DNA of 64,000 nt from Juglans regia (GCF_001411555.2 NC_049912.1:2497001-2561000), one strand, 5' to 3'; counted from the first letter of the stretch, positions 46,527-58,810 are shown. Numbers and translations are program-made. Notes: generated by a model from the sequence alone, not told the origin.

Positions 46527-46638
46527 TCAAAATTTAAAATAAAAATAATATTAAAAAAATATATTCTAACGATATTTTATTTAACTTTCAACTTTTAATT
46601 CAATTTATCTCATCTCATCTCTGAAAACAAATGAGATC
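46434..46638. mobile_element. Tourist-like MITE with TTA target duplication
   Basis: GGCCTTGTTTGTTTTTAC to AAACAAATGAGATC, flanked by TTA at 46431-46433 and 46639-46641. A 205-bp member of the family at 27009. Confidence 0.85.
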
Positions 46639-47639
46639 TTAATTTCCAAGATAGATAGTCCCATGTTTGTTAGTGATTTTAGACCAATAAGTTTATACAG
46701 TGTATTGTATAAAACTATTGCTAATAGGCTGAAGATTGTGTTACCATACATACCTTGAAAACTAGACAGAAAGGGAGGGAATGGAGTATAACATTAAAAT
46801 TGGATGTTTAGTTGAATGGACTTACGTCAGGGCAGATATGGGAAAAATTGGTTTTGGTGATAAATGGACAAATTTAATAATGAAATGTGTCTCAATAGTG
46901 TAATACTTAGTGCTTGTTAATGGATGACTAGGGAGTCTCCTTATATTTTCCTATTATGTGCAGAAGGGTTAAGTTTAATGGATAGGTACGAACATGCATC
47001 TGGGCAGAAACTGAATACAAGGTGAAATGTTAGAGATGAATCAGTACAAGACGTAGGAGCATGAAATAGAATAAACAGCTGGAATAATCACTTTTTATCT
47101 CAGGCTGGCAAAGAAATCTTGTAAAAACAGTTATACAAGCAATAACTAATGCAATGAGTGTTTTTAAGTTGCCTAATTAGTTGTGTAAGGAGATCTCAAC
47201 CATGATGGCTCAGTTCTGGTGGGGACATATAAATCAAGAGTTAAGGAGAGGTCCCAATTCTTTACTGGCCAAGATAACGAAAAAAAAAAATACTTTAAAC
47301 AATGGTGTATTTTGGCTGCTAAGATTGGTAATGGTCCTTCATAGATAACAGAGGGTATGAGATGGAGAGTGGTTACCAACTTCTACTACTTATAGGGTTC
47401 AATCACATGTGAAGATTCTTCCAAGTGAAGCTACTGTTAAAGAGTTAATTGATGACAATGGTTGCTGGAACGTAAACCTTATGTTGTGTTGTTGCTCAAG
47501 ATGTTTAGGCAAATTCTTTGAGCAGTTTACAGAAATGGAAGTGTACAAATGTTAATTTTTATAATATATTTACAGAAAAGTGAACTTGAGGAAACTACTT
47601 GTGTTCTTAGAAGAATTTAGCTAAGGAGAAATAGATTTG

Positions 47640-48083
47640 TTTTTTTATTGAAAACTCATCTCAATTCATCATTACTATTTTTTCAAATCTCAATACAAAA
47701 TATAATAAATAATTTAACTTTTTTAAATTCTAAAATAATAATAATATTAAAACTCAATTCAACTCAATTTAATATCCAAATGTAGCATTTGAAGATGTGC
47801 AAAAGAAGAGGTGGCAAGCTTTCAACAGACACAAGTGAAAGGTCCAACACCAGCTGAAGTTTCAGTGAACCTATTAGGTGAAAAAAGTCAGATTGGCCTC
47901 GTTTGTTTTCAGAAAACATCTCATCTAATCATTACAACTTTTTCAATTTTCAATACAAAATAAAATAAACAATTCAACTTTTTCAAATTACAAAACAAAA
48001 ATAATATTAAAAAATATATTTTAACAATACTTTATTTAATTTTTTAACTTTAATCTCATCTTATCTTTAAAAACAAACGAGCG
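47640..48083. mobile_element. Two MITE copies near the LINE end
   Basis: About 47895-48083 is a Tourist-like copy (GGCCTCGTTTGTTTTC ... AAAACAAACGAGC). About 47650-47790 has the same type of A-rich text (caatacaaaatataataaataatttaac) and is a diverged partial copy. Confidence 0.6.
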
Positions 48084-48621
48084 AGTTTTATAAAATTAAC
48101 TAAGATGATAGTTTTTTTTTGTGAAAATGAGCTATATTGGTTAGAAGAGGATCGTGAATTGATTATGCCTTGTTTTCATTCGAAGGCATAATTTTTATTT
48201 ATATGTTATAAATAAAAGTAGTGATATTTGAAAATATTAAAATTCATCTATTAAAATTTAATTTTAATTTTAAAATTTATCAATTAAATGAAATTAGTCA
48301 ATAACCGAATTTATGAAAGGGGCGTGAGGAGTGAGGACTACGTAAATGAGCTGTGTGTTTCACGAGATCAATTCTAGAAGGACTTCTGATATGCGTGCGA
48401 ATAACGCACACTGCCGTGTCAAAACAAAGGTAGTCTGATATTATCCGTCGATTCTAAAGTGTTTGTACAATCTCAACCGTCCGTTTCGTTATATATTGTC
48501 AAAAACAACGGGAGCAAGGAAAGCGCCTGGCTTTCTTTCTACGCCCTTGGTCTACTGCACGCCTCCGTTTTCTCATAATTCCCTTGCAGGTCTCTTCCTC
48601 GAGGCTTCCCTGCCTTGCATC

Positions 48622-48675
48622 ATGTTCTCGAATTCGGCTAGGTCGCTTAGGGAGCCACACGCTGATGGCCGGTAG
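48622..48675 (+). CDS. 17-codon ORF in exon 1 of the RNA locus, copy B
   Basis: Base-for-base identical to 34380-34433. See that entry for the reasoning. Confidence 0.3.
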   Translation: MFSNSARSLREPHADGR

Positions 48676-49220
48676 AAGACTGTGAACCGATTGACTCTAT
48701 TAAAATTCTGGTCTGAACTTCGATAGGTCGAGGATCTTCTTTCTGAGCGATCTACTTCAAGGTTTGTTTGCGGATATCACTTTTTTCTTGTGATGATTCT
48801 TCTTCTTTATGTTTTGAATTCTTGGTATCGCTTCGTAGTTTATAAAGATACCTTCTTGGCCTTTTTGCTTTTGTTTTTGTAGATCTCTAAAATGATCGCT
48901 TCGATTTACGGGATCTGCTTCCGTTTCGATTCTAGGGTTTGTTCATCGATTGATTTTCTTTGACCTAAATTCCTCGCCTTTGAATGTTTCGTTGCTGTGA
49001 TTTTATTTTATTCGTTTTCTTGGAGGCAGGCGTGGCGTTCGTCCGGAGCCAATTTTTCAGGTTCGGTGTCTGAGAGTTATGATTTCACGGGAAGGCTTGC
49101 TGGTCCCCGCGAAGGCGCTGGATCTGTGGGAGCGCGATTGCGGAGATGATATTATGAAAAGATCAATTGTGGCAGATCGTTCCATGTAATTTGTTGATGT
49201 AAATGGATGTATAAGATAAT

Positions 49221-49267
49221 ATCAGGACGAAAGGACCAGAGTTTGAATCTGGCTGATGAGTCCTGAT
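49221..49267 (+). ncRNA. Hammerhead-core-like hairpin, copy B
   Basis: ATCAGGAC / GTCCTGAT 8-bp stem, internal GAAAGGA opposite CTGATGA, then CCAGA/TCTGG closing GTTTGAA. The inner stem is fully Watson-Crick here and has one G-U in copy A. Confidence 0.6.
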
Positions 49268-51179
49268 TCATTTTTGTCATCCGGCCTTTGCCATGACAGG
49301 TGCGCTTGCATGGCAGGTCACAAAGAACCATAATAAAAAGTGATACGTTTCTGTTTGAGGGGGAGATCGCACGGGGATTTTGCCCGGGGTCTCCCCACCG
49401 GTGTGTGCTGTTTCCCTGTGCTGCTTTTTCTGCGATCGTTTATATTTTCGCTCTCGACGCCCATGGTTGCTTACCAGATGAAAGGGGTAGCTGAGATACA
49501 TCAGCAGAATTACGGCTCATGCACTGGCAATTCACATGGAGTTTGAGGTATACTCTTCATATCAGATTTTCCTTTATCTATTTAATTTATTCAACTATAG
49601 ATCTTTTGAAAAAAGAAGTATTGAAATTTGAACTATAGATTTTAGAAGCATGTGTCGGAGCAGATTATGAAAAACGGAAAAGATTATCTTAATTAATATG
49701 TTGGAAATCTTGTCCATGGAGCAACAAATCTATTGACTTCTTTTTTTGTCATATTCAAAAGATTGTTGCAAACGTTTTCCAAACGTCACTCAATACAAAA
49801 TATTTGTTAATTTAAAATCTTCAACTTTTTCCCAATTGTTGTAATTTTTCAAATTTTTAAACAAAAGACAATAATATTTAAACCTTTTTGTAACTTATAT
49901 TTGTCTATTTGCCTTCCCTTCTACATCAAATGTTTTTGAAAGTAATTATCTATATAATCAACCCAATTTACAATGAACAAGAACATAAGCAAGACAATCA
50001 AGTCGCCTTTCAGTGGTCGCAATTACATTGCACTACTAATTATCCATGGCATCTCTGGCTTCGTAATGGCCTAACCGCAGCAGTTCTTGTAACCTCATAT
50101 TTGCCAACGTGTGCGTCTTTGTTGTAGTTTTGGATCGAATATGGTTTACTAGATTTCATTTGTTGGATCAGCAAGTTTCGTCTTTTGGGAGGACTGTATG
50201 TTAATATGTACCGCGTATTTCTACTACACTTTGAGATCAAGAACTGTATTCCTGTATTAAGTCCTTATGGGCATTCAAAGTGCTTGTTTTGAGGTTGTGT
50301 TCGCCCTGCATATCGATTCTAGCTGGTGATGTGGAAAGGTGTTGTGCCACATGTCAAGGTTTTTGGCTGCCAAAGTGACTTGGAAGGTTTTAGGTGTTTC
50401 AAGCATGAGGTTGTGCAGCATCTGAGGTGATGATACCGAGTATGATCCAAAAACTTGAATCTGAATCTTTTCATTTCGTAGTTCATATTCAATCTTGTTT
50501 GGCTCCTCCTAATGGCGGCTGTGACTAGCTCATTTTCTTTTTTAGAGTCTATGATAAATTTATTTTCAGCTTTCATTATAATTCCAGTTTAGTAGAAGCG
50601 TTCATCATAACTCTAGTCAATAATTTTCAACGTTGATACAGTAGTTGGTGAAGATCTTGGAAGTTGAGTTAAATGCTCATTTCTAATGGGATCGGTCCGA
50701 AGCTGCTTGACGACAATAAGGGCTTAACTGGACGTCAGCGTCGGTAAGAACTTCATTTCTTTCTGTTGATAACTTTTCTGATATAAGCTTGCGAGGCCAT
50801 TGCGGTCCAAAAAGTCGTCGTTTCTGAACGAAACTAGTGATACACCATCGAGTGTTTCTTTATTTTCGGCATGAAATTATGCAGCATTTCATTTGTTATC
50901 AACCTGAGTACAGAGAGACAAGTGAAGTTTGATTTATGGTGGACTCCGTTCAAAAATTTCAAACTCAGAAAACGAGCTTCCTTTATCTATTTAGAACGGT
51001 TCCCATTGTTCTTTTCCTTATTCCGTAGTCAAGTGAAGTTTGATTTATGGTGTAATTAATTATATGGAAGGTTCCCATGTTTTAAGATGGAATCATTATT
51101 TATTTGAATAAACATCACCCCAATAATCAACGAGAACTTGTTTAAACTTCTCTTAACCCTCGAATTATTGTAAAGGAGA

Positions 51180-51264
51180 AGATCTGGAAGCTCGAAATGG
51201 TTGAGCGCTCGAGCCTTGGTCATCTTGGTTTTGAGAGGATGGTGGTTCAAGTCCACCCAGATCT
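51180..51264 (+). tRNA. tRNA-like sequence (class II length), probably a pseudogene or SINE head
   Basis: 85 nt. AGATCTG and CAGATCT form a perfect 7-bp acceptor stem. GGTGG-TTCAAGT-CCACC is a perfect T arm and holds a B box. GCTC/GAGC forms a D stem within an A-box-like sequence. The anticodon arm does not fold into a normal 5-bp stem and 7-base loop, so no isotype is given. Confidence 0.35.
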
Positions 51265-52080
51265 AAATGCTTACATCATTGCCGTTTTCAATGTTTGAAT
51301 TATTTGTTTAAGCTTTTAGTAGTAGTGGAAAACTTTTATCAAGTCTGAGGTTGTTTGTAACAGTCCAACATGTGTAAGTATATGTAACAGGGTCTTGGGC
51401 TGAGGTTTTTCACACTTAAGTGAGATATTTCACTATCAATATTTTCATTATAGTTGGATTGTTACAAATTGGTATTAGAGACACCAATGTATATGCATTG
51501 GAAGAAATTCTTGCACAACCTACAAAATCATGGAGCTGGTAGAACAAACACAACAAATTATCATATTTTTTCAACAAAAATTAAAAGACTCCAAGAAGAG
51601 CTTCAATGAAAAATCTATCATATCTGGAGCAGCAAATTTGTGCGATGCAAGACGAAGTAAGAGTAGGAGCTGTTACAAAAATTGGGAACGCGCAACATGC
51701 AAAGGTTGATGGTGGCGTTGGTAAGAATGACCACGTCGAATACTTCATTGAGATATAAAATCAGCTCTACCACTCTTACTTCCACCCAAATTGACACCAC
51801 CTTCTTAAACCCTTAGTTAAGCTCATAGTTTACTTCACAGTTATTACAATGTCCCTTTTGTCGTGACCTCCATTCATGCTTAGAGGACGCCTTGTATGGC
51901 ATCCTCCCTGGCTAGAAGGTGTCCCTTACTCTCTTTGTCATTGGCTCTTAATCCCTTAGTTGAATCCTAATTGGAAACCCTAATCCTCGCTAAACGAACC
52001 ACATCATACTACCACAAGAAACTCAAATCCAATTCTATCACCAACACTTACCCCTAAGGCATAATGACCCTCTCTTATCC

Positions 52081-52156
52081 TTTCTTCATTAGTGCCATTG
52101 AGTTTTGCTCCAATCTCCTTTCTTCATTAGTGCCATTGAGTTTTGCTCCAATCTCC
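52081..52156 (+). repeat. 38-bp perfect tandem duplication
   Basis: Two identical 38-base units (52081-52118, 52119-52156) beginning tttcttcattagtgccattg, inside the LTR element interior. Confidence 0.9.
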
Positions 52157-52671
52157 TAAAGAAGGTCACACTTGTTTGTAGATTCACATTTCCAATTCCT
52201 CAAATTGAAATCAAGCAAGCAAGTTGATGATTGCACCCATATTCAAAAGTTGATTCAACTTCTTTGACCCATCTTGGACCAGTTTTTCTCAAAAAAAGTA
52301 ATTATTTTTATTTGAAAGCGGAGAAGACTGAAAATGATATAGTAAAAACTGCCACAAAAGATGAGTTGCATTCAATTGTTGTTAAAACTGAGATTGTATC
52401 CAATGTTTGTCCAAGTGGCAATGATGTTAAATTTGAGATGGAATCTTGGCAGGAGGCAAGATGCTCTTCCAAGATCAAGGAAACTTACCCACATCTTGTG
52501 GGCAAGATGTTCTAATGAGAGAGGATTTGTAATAGTCTGACATGTGAAATGATATGTAACAGGGTTAGGCTCGGGGGCCTTATTGTGTTTTGCTATGTTA
52601 TTTTTCTTAGCATGCATGTAATTTATTTGTTGGACCTAATTGTAGTTAACAGGCTTAGCCCATAGAGTAGG

Positions 52672-55600
52672 TGTGATGCTCTCAATCTCCGTTTGAGATG
52701 GAACAGAGACTTAGAGCGTTGGGACATACAACACAAGGTTACATATCCTTGTACATGATAGTTAATATGCAATTTATCCTATTATGCAACTAGCAGTATG
52801 CACTATTCGCAGCAAAAATAAAAGGTGAGTATAATTTATGCCAGAATAACAAAAAAATCATAATTTCATTAGTAATAATCAAGTTCAAAATACCAATGTA
52901 GCATAGACTTTGTACAACTAAGAGTTAAAGTCAAATTATTTTCTTCATGTGATTTAAAGCACGAAGGACTTGGGCTATAAATATCAAGATTAAATTCAAT
53001 TTCCTCTCAAGATTTGGCTCCTCCTCAATCATGAGGATCCAACACTCCATCTATCTCGTTCTCTTCGTGTTTTGACGCAACTTGCATAATTCCGAGTGGA
53101 ATGATAATGGTCTCATAAAAGGGTGAGATTTACTTGAAATCTCAATAAGTTAAACAACCAATTTATACAAAGATAAATTAAACATGAAGCATGATAAATA
53201 TGCAATGCATGAGATGTAGAAAAATTAGTATGCATGTCTCTCATTCAGATTCCTTAACATTTTAGAAAAATGGAGACACATGTTTTCATTCAGTAAACAT
53301 TTTGGCCATCATTTTTGAAAACATAACTTCATCATAAATTTTCATCATTATTAGCAATTCATAATTAACATCATAACTTGTGCTAATGTCGTAGTTCCTC
53401 ATATGCACTGTGAGTACCTGCTGGTGACAGTAGTACAACTCACGTTGAAACTATATTATCTATAGACTTGTTCTTAATGTATTGGTAAATATAACATAAC
53501 ATCATAATGTATACATCCACCAACTTTAAATGTCATAATATATTGACTTCGCTTCGGCATTCTTTAAAAAGAACTCATTCGAAGCCTATTGACCGTTTTA
53601 CCTCAACCCAAGAGTTACTACTCCATTCTTAAATACTATAGAGTGGACATTGGAGTTCTACTATGATATATCCCCATCCTAGCCTTTGGGGTTGTGACAA
53701 ATTATTTTTCATGTTATGTTGAAAAATGTATTTCAGGACATGTGCATATGTAGTAAGTTTTCATTTGAAAATGATATTTATAAATGTAATATGCAAAAAT
53801 GGTAAAAAATATCACATGTCATGCACTCAATATATCATATAACATGATATTTTATGCTCAAAATAACAATTGAAATATGAATGAATCATTTATCAATAAT
53901 TCATAAATAACTTATCAAGGTGTAAGTTAAATACCAACTTACAAACTTTCGGAGCAAATTGAAAAAACGTCGTAGTTGCATAAATCAAATGCGTATTAAA
54001 TTAGGATTAATACTTCTATTGTTGATGTTCACAATCAAAAGCTTCAAAAATTGAGTAGTTATAAAAATATCCATAGACTTGCAAAAATTGTCATTTAGGA
54101 CCCAAATTTTCATTAATTGCAAATAAACTCCAAATTTAACCAAATTTCATGGACTTCATATTTTTGGAATTCTAAAATCATCTATGATCTTTTAAAAATC
54201 AAAGTAGAACTTGCCCAAACAGTACTAACCCGTGGCATGCAATCTAGTTGATGTCTAAGTGTGTTTTCAATTGACAACTATTGATCCTTATGAATGTATG
54301 CATATGAGATTTTCTTTAATCACAAATAATCACTAACATCTTTAATGACATGATAGAGGCTAATTCTTGGATATCAAGTTCATCCTAACACTTAAATGGC
54401 TAAGAAATCCTTAATCACCAATTTATTCAAAATCGATTCATACTTCTTGATCAAAATAAGATAGATTTAAAACTTATCATGGCATGCTTTTAATCACAAA
54501 TCAAATCGTTCATAATTATTATAAGACAATAATAAATCATATCAAATCATGCTTAAGACATGACATAACTAAATTTTCACTTAAGATCATTTAATCATTC
54601 AAACCATCCTTTAATGACCCGGTTTTTAACTAAGCATGATAACCTTCTCAAAACTCAACTAAATTTCATACCAACACTTGGAAACAAAGCTTGAGATGTT
54701 AACTAAGATCAAGAGCAAGAAAACCTACAAATTTCGTGACCTTCTAAGCACTCAAGATAGTTTTGATCAAGAACACTCAATAACTTAACAAAACTCACTC
54801 GATTTTACTCTTTTGATCTCTAAGGGGGAGAAGTACTTTCAAGATTCAAGGGGAAGCTTAGGGCTGAGGTGTGGAGGAAGTGAGTGAGGTATTTATAAGT
54901 TTCAAGAGGGGGAGAGATGTTAACTTAGATGCTTGGTGATTGGGTGAAGTAGGTGGTGCACCAGTCTGGAAATTTTTCAGCTTGCTTTCCATGGCTTATG
55001 TCACCTTGTGCAGGGGGCATAGTGGCCTGAAACCACCATTACTTTCTCCTCACTGTAGCTACAATTGTCCATTAGAGGTGTCCAGGTTGTGGGGCATGAT
55101 TCAGATTACCCCAAGTCAATCAAACCACCATTGCAAACCGGCGAGTTCAGGTGGTTTTTGTTTGACAGTTTTTGAGTTCGGTTTTAGATGGTTTTTGATA
55201 GGAAAAACTGAGTCAAAATTCTCTTGATGGTCATGGGACCTCTTGGGGATTGGGTGGTGATGGAGGTGGCATGGGGTGGTGGCTCCATCAAGGCAGATGG
55301 TTGGTTAAATTCGAACCTAACTGATTCCCATTCAAACTAGACTAAAGTGCAATCGGTTTGGCTTCTTGGTTTGGTTTGTGGAACCATTTTCGTCCAAGGC
55401 TAATTTTGGGTTTGAAGGGGTCTCATGAGGTGTCTAAGGACCATATTACCCTTGAAGGTTAAACCACAAAATATTGGGCCTAAGGGCAATACAGTCCACG
55501 TACTCAAAGGTGATACACAATAACCGATTGATGCAAGTTTGAGGTTTGATATGTCATTTTCCTTAATGACATGTGGGGAGGTTTAGCTAGGATATTAGTA

Positions 55601-56331
55601 AGGTCTAAGTATGATGAAATGAAATAATCAATCAAGAAAAATTCGAATTAGAAGGTTAAGAAAAGATTAAACGAAATTAAGTTTCAAAGCATGACTTAAA
55701 GTTCACTAATCTCAAGTACGATGGTTCATGGTCTTAGCCAACTTTTGAAACTTAATTTAAGTACTTAGGATATGATTTGGGTTTAAGGAAACCAATGGTA
55801 TGGTGTATTAGATTTTTGGTCTTAAATGGTGAAATAAATCCAAACATGGTTTTGGGACTTGTGGGCATAAACGGGTCAAATGTGTGGGTTCATGGCTTAT
55901 GATTCTTGGGCTTGAATGAGAGGAATCTCATTTCCAGATTTTTAGGGTTGAAAATAAACCTCAAGATCCACTAAGATTGGCTTGAAACTGCTTGACTTGG
56001 TCTAATTGGGCCATGGATCAATTATACACCAACTTTGGCCCAAAGGCTTTATGCCTTTCTTATGCTTGGGCCAAGGCTAGCTACCAAGTCTTGAATTTCC
56101 TAAGGGCTTGGTTCAAGGCTTCTTGGGCTAGACCCATGAATGCTCTAAGGTCTTAAAAGCCTCTAAATTCACTAATGGGCTTACTTGTCTAATCCTTAGC
56201 TTAATGGTATTAAGTGCTAAGATTAAGGCTAACCTCACTATCAACCTTAATGTAAGTAATAATCCAAAATTAAAAATCTAATCTAGAGTGCTTAAAGGTT
56301 AATCTAATGGTTAATTAAGTGGTGTGTTACG
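52672..56331. mobile_element. 3.66-kb solo LTR nested in the 3' LTR
   Basis: Begins TGTGATGCTC, ends GGTGTGTTACG, and is flanked by GTAGG on both sides (52667-52671, 56332-56336). That 5-bp duplication and the ends, apart from the final base G instead of A, fit a Ty3/Gypsy-type LTR. No primer site, polypurine tract or protein domain lies inside, so it is best read as a solo LTR. It is unusually long. Its orientation is not certain. Confidence 0.75.
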
Positions 56332-56694
56332 GTAGGTATACGTCCTTAGTCTGTTTTCTTTTTTCTAGTTTGCTTGGTAGTCAACCTAAGCCCAAGTTAG
56401 GGATAAGCCATCTTTCTTCCAGCTATATGTACGAGCCTTAGTGCTCCAGATGAATTATCTAGAACGTAATAGAAACTTATTTTTTTCTTCACTTTCTTTC
56501 TAATTTTTTTGGAGGATTTCTTACCCTCGAAGTGGGATATTTCACTATCAATATTTTCATTATAGTCGGTTTCTTACAATGTTGATATCTAATTGTAAAG
56601 ATGTTGAATTAGTGAAGAACTCCTAATCCAAACTTATCAATTTGCTTGATATAGAAGAAAAGAATGCTACTACCCAAATAGTAAGAGGATGCTT

Positions 56695-57030
56695 GAAAAA
56701 TAAGATGAGATGATAATTTTGTGATATTAATAAAATGATTTGTGAATAGTAGTGAGAGGTAGTTTGAGATAAGTATTTATGGAGTTTTGAGAAATGAGAG
56801 AGAAAAAAGTTGAATAAAAAATATTATAAAGTTAAAATATTATTAAAATATAATTTTTTAGTATAATTTTTATTTTGAGATTTGAAAAAGTTGAAATTTT
56901 TTTTTTTGAAAAATTAGAAAAGTTCTAATGATAATTTGAAAGTGTTTGTATTTGAATTATATTTGGGAATAAAGTGAGATGTGATGAGATGTGAAATGGG
57001 ATGGGATGAAAAATATTTCCAAACATCCCC
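56695..57030. mobile_element. MITE with TAA target duplication
   Basis: GAGGATGCTTGAAAAATAAG to TTTCCAAACATCCCC with TAA at 56692-56694 and 57031-57033. Same family as the inverted pair at 27653-28386. Confidence 0.75.
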
Positions 57031-57249
57031 TAATGTAAATCCCGGGAAAGGCCAAAGCGGTTGAACTGAGTTTGTGCGTTACAAGCTCTATTAGGAAAGG
57101 AGTTCGAAGCTTAAAAAGTAGGAAAGAGTTATCATTCGAAGACTTGACTCAAAAAGTAATATTACTAGAAAGTAGGTTGTTTTGGTTAAACTCTTCGGTA
57201 GGCTCTAGGTCATCCAAACCCAATACAATCAATAGAGAAGGAAGGTCGA

Positions 57250-57780
57250 AGAAGCCTTTTTTTTTTAATGGAAATTGCTTCTCCCACAAGGTGATCTCTG
57301 ATGGCCCCCGAATGCATTTTTTTATTTAATTGTTAAGTAATTATTTTAAAATGAATATATATTTTTTACTTTTTAAAAAGAAATATTTAATAAATTTAAA
57401 AAAATGTTTGAAAAAAAATGAAAAAAGACAATTTTTTATTTATTCGGTGGTGGTTTCGGTGGACTCCCTTTGTGGAAGTAGCACCGTCATTTTTTAATTC
57501 ACTCATGATTTTGAAGAATAAAAACAACTTCATTCACATAAACTTGTAGTGTTCTCACCAGCCAAACTTTTAACCATTTTTGGATCTCTACTTAGCATCA
57601 CCCACCGAGAATTCTCACCAAATAGCTATTTTTTTTTCTTTTTTTTTTCAAACATTTTTTTAAAACTTCTTAAACATTTCTTTAAAAAAGAAATTCACAC
57701 AGTTATTAAAAAACACTTACTTAACTATTAAGTAAAAAATATATTAATCGGTAAGAATCCTCGATAGTCACTCTCGATGA
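57250..57780. mobile_element. Short TIR repeats within copy B
   Basis: About 57258-57495 opens gaaattgcttctcccacaag and closes tttgtggaagtagcacc, a foldback of the type seen at 60785-60990. About 57545-57780 looks like a second, less clear copy. Confidence 0.4.
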
Positions 57781-57974
57781 GACTTCTCGAAAAACTATTA
57801 ACTATTAACTTGGAAGTCTTCGAGTTGCCCAATCTCAAGAGTTTGAGGTAGTCACCCCACCCTCCATCAATGTCTTTATGACATTGTTTTTCCTATGCAA
57901 ATTCGTCACCCGGTAGAAGAGACCCAACATAATAAAATACTTAATTTGGAAAAAAAAAAAAACTTAAATACTAA

Positions 57975-58707
57975 GGTCTCATTTGCTTTCAAAGATAAAA
58001 CACAAAATTTTGAAAATTTTTCTCAAGTTTTGTACGGTCAAACAATCTCTGAAATCAAACACCCATTTTTTATCTCACTTTTTTTTTTAATCTCAGTTCA
58101 TCTCTTATTATTTTAATACTGTTCATTGATTGTGGGAAGAGTGAGTGCAGTAACGGACTCAACTCCTTGGCCTTAATCGAAGACCTGCATGAGTTTTGAG
58201 GCCTCCATTATTCAAGAAGATATTTCTGGAGGTGGATTGCGTCGTGGCTGTCCTCCACCACCTCCTTGATGGCAGATATTGGTCGTTGGATCATTTCTTC
58301 GGTCTCATATCGTTGACCATGGACTGGTAACTGGGTGGATTTTGAAATTTTTTCTTCGAAGAGCTCCATGGGGGAAGAGGCTCAGCATCACCATCCATGT
58401 AGGAGGGCGGTCATCGACATCACATGGAGGGAGGCAGGGAGGGAGGGCAGGAGTGAGGCATAGTGTTGTGGGCCCCAACATAAATTGTTATCCAAAAAAA
58501 AAAAAACACAATAATTGGTGGGTCCTAGTTTTTCTTCTTTATTAGATATTACAAAAAAAGTCTAAACATTTTCGTCTCATCTCTATAAACAAACACACAC
58601 ATTTTAACAAAACTATCTCATCTCATCTCATCTCATCTCAACTCACATATCTCAACATTATTCATACATATCTAAAAAAAATCTCATCTACAAAAGTAAA
58701 CGAGGCC
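57975..58707. mobile_element. Tourist-like MITE split by a poly(A)-tailed insertion
   Basis: GGTCTCATTTGCTTTC to AAGTAAACGAGGCC with TAA at 57972-57974 and 58708-58710. About 58125-58508 is a foreign GC-richer insert ending TGTTATCC and 13 or so A residues, the look of a truncated retroposon. Confidence 0.7.
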
Positions 58708-58810
58708 TAAGTCTAAAAATCCCTTGATTTGTGCCTATTAACTCATCAACACTATCTTCCTTATTGGGATATGTTAAAAATATAAAAAGAAAAATAATCA
58801 AAATGAGTTG

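Larger units (their letters stand above)
43800..47520 (+). pseudogene. Decayed L1-type LINE (ORF1 and ORF2 remnants)
   Basis: ORF1 remnant about 44000-44460: DRILDRRAMAI, NNLFVLKRFNGI, DDGVGWGRYLKVRVEIDL, then in another frame a CFNCCKMVHGD zinc-knuckle remnant, the DUF4283/CCHC pattern of plant LINEs. ORF2 starts at about 44934 with the endonuclease signature MNLLSWNCRGLGSPWT. Reverse-transcriptase text follows near 46680 (DFRPISLYSVLYKTIANRLK), 46980-47100 (DRYEHASGQKLNT, WNNHFLSQAGKEILVKT) and 47190 (FWWGHIN). Many stops and shifts. It carries a 414-bp internal tandem duplication and a Tourist-like MITE. Confidence 0.85.
48489..50560 (+). ncRNA. Spliced structured non-coding RNA locus, copy B
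   Basis: Same layout as copy A. TATA-like TTATATATTG at about 48489-48498. Exon 1 ends at 48761, intron 48762-49029 (268 nt), exon 2 49030-49547 with the same GAG/GTATAC donor. The conserved 3' block is at about 50220-50560. Hairpins at 49221-49267, about 49280-49318 and 49360-49396 are kept. The promoter region, both splice sites and the hairpin core are the best-preserved parts, while sequence after exon 2 (49620-50200) is much more diverged. This supports a transcribed RNA rather than a passive repeat, though expression is not shown. Confidence 0.6.
51356..56578 (+). mobile_element. Small LTR retrotransposon (TRIM/LARD-like) with split 3' LTR
   Basis: 5' LTR 51356-51466 (TGTAACAGTCC ... 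TTACA) is shortened. 3' LTR is 52528-56578 (TGTAATAGTCTGAC ... TTACA), about 386 bp once the 3.66-kb insertion and its 5-bp duplication are removed. TTGGTATTAGAGAC after the 5' LTR (51469 on) resembles the initiator tRNA-Met primer site. AATGAGAGAGGAT before the 3' LTR is a polypurine tract. The 1.06-kb interior has no gag or pol; the ORF at 52231-52515 is unrecognised. Flanks ttgtt and atgtt are a possible imperfect target duplication. Confidence 0.8.
48325..58810 (+). repeat. Segmental duplication, copy B, enlarged by insertions
   Basis: Matches copy A (34053-38190) from gaggactacgtaaatgagctg to about 50785, then again at 57175-57215, 57845-57955 and 58710-58805. The intervening 50.8-57.2 kb is mostly an LTR element plus MITEs that are absent from copy A. 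Confidence 0.8.
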
